A stretch of DNA of 64,000 nucleotides from Sphingobacterium multivorum (GTDB lineage: Bacteria > Bacteroidota > Bacteroidia > Sphingobacteriales > Sphingobacteriaceae): positions 1,612,001 through 1,676,000 of the forward strand of contig NZ_CP154261.1 in NCBI RefSeq assembly GCF_039511225.1, given 5' to 3'. The notes below the pieces were generated by a model. That model did no database searches, had not been told where the DNA came from, and saw only the letters and a list, made by a program, of their open reading frames with translations. Positions 62,354-64,000 of the stretch are shown piece after piece; the stretch's first letter is position 1; every line of letters starts with the position of its first letter. The translations under genes and the position numbers were made by a program.

Positions 62354-63985
62354 TTATTCCTTGGAGTAAGAAAACTTCTTGCCAATGCCCAGCTTTTTCA
62401 TCTTGGATTGAAGCGTTGTGGCTGGAATACCGAGTATGGTCGCCGCCCCATTGGGGCCAGAAATACGGGCTTTACAGTTGTGCAATACCCAAAGAATATA
62501 CTCTTTTTCAAAGTTTGCCAAGGTTTGTAAACGGAAATCCGGAACCTTGCTTTCTCCTACAAAATCACCGTCAGACAATAGTGCGATTTTTTTTATAGTT
62601 GAATCTTCCGTCAATAGAATCGAACGTGCAATAACATGTTCAAGTTCGCGAATATTGCCAGGCCAGGAATGTAAATGGAGGCGTTGCAAAACCTTTTTAC
62701 TGATTTGCTTAGGTGGTTTTTCTCCGGCATGTTTTAGGAGGAAATGCTGGATTAAATGAGGAATATCTTCTCGTCGTTCACGAAGGGATGGGAGAGTAAT
62801 TGGAAATGCGCTGATCCGGTAATATAGGTCGGCTCGAAAGTTGCCGGCCTTAACTTCGGTTTGTAAGTCCTTGTGTGTGGCACAGATTATACGGACATCG
62901 ATAGGAATATTTTTATTTCCTCCCACGCGCTCAATTTCTTTTTCTTGTAACACACGGAGAAGTTTGGCCTGGAGTGTTAACGGAAGATCTCCAATCTCGT
63001 CCAAAAAAAGTGTTCCGCCCTGAGCCTGTTCGAACTTGCCGATTTTACGTTTTACAGCACCACTGAAACTACCTTTTTCATGTCCAAAAAGCTCACTTTC
63101 GATCAATGTGGGCGCAATAGCCGCACAGTTGACTTTTATTAGGGGACGGTCCGATCTGATTGAAAAATGATGTACAATTTGGGTGGCAACTTCTTTGCCA
63201 GTTCCGCTTTCACCTTGAATAAGCAGGTTCATTTCTGAGCGCGCTACTGTTTTGAGCTGCGATTTTATGGCTTGTATCAGTTCACTCTCGCCAATCATCT
63301 GCGGCTCCGATGCCTCTGATTTCTGACCATAACCCTCGTTCTGCTGGAGACCCTGAGGCTGTACAGTGAGCTGCGCTTGGCTACTGGCCAGTTTTGTAAA
63401 GGCTGCATGTGCCGACCGTTCGTGCATCAGAATATTGCCGACAGTAATACCAAGCTGTGGGATAAAATTTTTTATGCGATACTCAAGCTGAGGATCGATC
63501 TGTTCCAGTTTTTTGTAGCCTAGACTTAAGATCGCCCAATAGTGGTCATGTACTCGAAAAGCTTTGGATACAATTGCTTTATTTCCCTCTTGAATGGCGT
63601 GGACAAAGTTTGTCGGAAAAGATTTATCCGCTTTTAAAATTTCGCTGGCTCGGAACAGGATGGGTTCAGCGGAAAGGATACATTCTTTAAAGAATTTGTC
63701 TTTACAGCTACGTGATTCGTTCTCGCTTGTTTTTGCCTTATTTTTGGATTGAAAAAGGAGGCTATAGTTAACTTCGCGATTATCCGCAATAAATAGCGAA
63801 AGCCAATTCTGTCCCAAAAAGATTTGGATTTCGTTTTGGAGCAAATCCAATGCGGCTAGGGTATGAATAGGAGCTATTTTCTGCTGAATAGCCATTTGAG
63901 CAAGCTGCTCTATTTCGCGTTGCTGAATGCGATTATAAATCGCTTGCGGATCTGATCCTACGCCTGTATGCTGCATGATGGTCAT
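62354..63985 (-). CDS. Sigma-54-dependent transcriptional activator with GAF-like N-terminus
   Basis: 543 residues from the ATG at 63985 (another at 63976). The N-terminal part (about 35-190) is GAF-like, a possible sensor. AAA+ domain: Walker A GESGTGKE (258-265), GSFSGA (305-310) in place of the usual GAFTGA, Walker B GTLFLDE (324-330), arginine-finger area FRADLYYR and LRERREDIP. A Fis-type HTH is at about 490-540. It drives genes transcribed by sigma-54; targets are unknown. The GAFTGA loop normally contacts sigma-54, so the Ala-to-Ser and Thr-to-Ser changes deserve note. Confidence 0.92.
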   Translation of the reverse strand: MTIMQHTGVGSDPQAIYNRIQQREIEQLAQMAIQQKIAPIHTLAALDLLQNEIQIFLGQNWLSLFIADNREVNYSLLFQSKNKAKTSENESRSCKDKFFKECILSAEPILFRASEILKADKSFPTNFVHAIQEGNKAIVSKAFRVHDHYWAILSLGYKKLEQIDPQLEYRIKNFIPQLGITVGNILMHERSAHAAFTKLASSQAQLTVQPQGLQQNEGYGQKSEASEPQMIGESELIQAIKSQLKTVARSEMNLLIQGESGTGKEVATQIVHHFSIRSDRPLIKVNCAAIAPTLIESELFGHEKGSFSGAVKRKIGKFEQAQGGTLFLDEIGDLPLTLQAKLLRVLQEKEIERVGGNKNIPIDVRIICATHKDLQTEVKAGNFRADLYYRISAFPITLPSLRERREDIPHLIQHFLLKHAGEKPPKQISKKVLQRLHLHSWPGNIRELEHVIARSILLTEDSTIKKIALLSDGDFVGESKVPDFRLQTLANFEKEYILWVLHNCKARISGPNGAATILGIPATTLQSKMKKLGIGKKFSYSKE

Positions 63986-64000
63986 TTGCTATCTTGTTAT

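Overview
The window looks like chromosomal DNA of a Bacteroidota bacterium, most likely a Sphingobacterium-like member of the Sphingobacteriaceae (inference). The basis is AT-rich intergenic DNA, few obvious Shine-Dalgarno sites, two ECF sigma/FecR/SusC/SusD sets, TlpA, DUF4843 and PKD-like lipoproteins, and a TTTG-N19-TAnnTTTG promoter. No rRNA, tRNA, CRISPR, transposase or phage structural gene was seen.

Layout. (1) Positions 1-6572, minus strand: a type II secretion/type IV pilus-like operon (small lipoprotein, GspC/PilP-like anchor, MORN-repeat protein, three pseudopilin-like proteins, GspF). It runs straight into two tandemly duplicated secreted proteins of an unusual family. (2) Positions 6923-19558: fourteen more members of that family, eight of them (9633-16151) packed as a near-continuous operon. 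All sixteen have an N-terminal signal peptide, a variable beta-rich body, one or two VGIGT..P..KL motifs and a conserved C-terminal cap (DYVF, HLP, LGEMN or LAEMN, KIEELTL) ending in a coiled coil. The caps fall into two covarying versions. (3) Positions 19786-24924: an Rhs/YD-repeat protein without a visible 5' end, a short gene overlapping its stop codon, about 1 kb of decayed sequence and two orphan small genes. This looks like a polymorphic-toxin tip region with immunity-type genes. (4) Positions 25003-26037: a leucine-rich-repeat secreted protein.

(5) Positions 26285-37268, minus strand: a nutrient-uptake locus reading sigma factor, FecR, SusC with STN domain, SusD, Ig-like lipoprotein, a probable terminator, zinc metalloprotease lipoprotein and GH29 alpha-L-fucosidase. 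It suggests capture and breakdown of fucosylated glycoproteins or glycopeptides. (6) Positions 37580-43515: a DoxX-like protein, a NEW3-protein/ATPase/permease ABC operon, Hsp20, an intergenic region with 11-bp tandem repeats and an orphan terminator, and two small genes. (7) Positions 43794-54262, plus strand: a second sigma/FecR/SusC/SusD set followed by DUF4843, PKD-like and TlpA proteins. (8) Positions 54383-63985: a VOC protein and an MFS/DeoR operon divergent across a perfect 44-bp palindrome, a frameshifted SMI1/KNR4 gene, an AraC regulator, an SDR enzyme, a peroxiredoxin/DsbA-like pair, an alpha/beta hydrolase and a sigma-54 activator.

The most unusual content is the sixteen-member family with a constant C-terminus and variable N-terminus. 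Two members sit at the end of the secretion operon, which suggests, without proving it, that family members are cargo or surface components of that machine.
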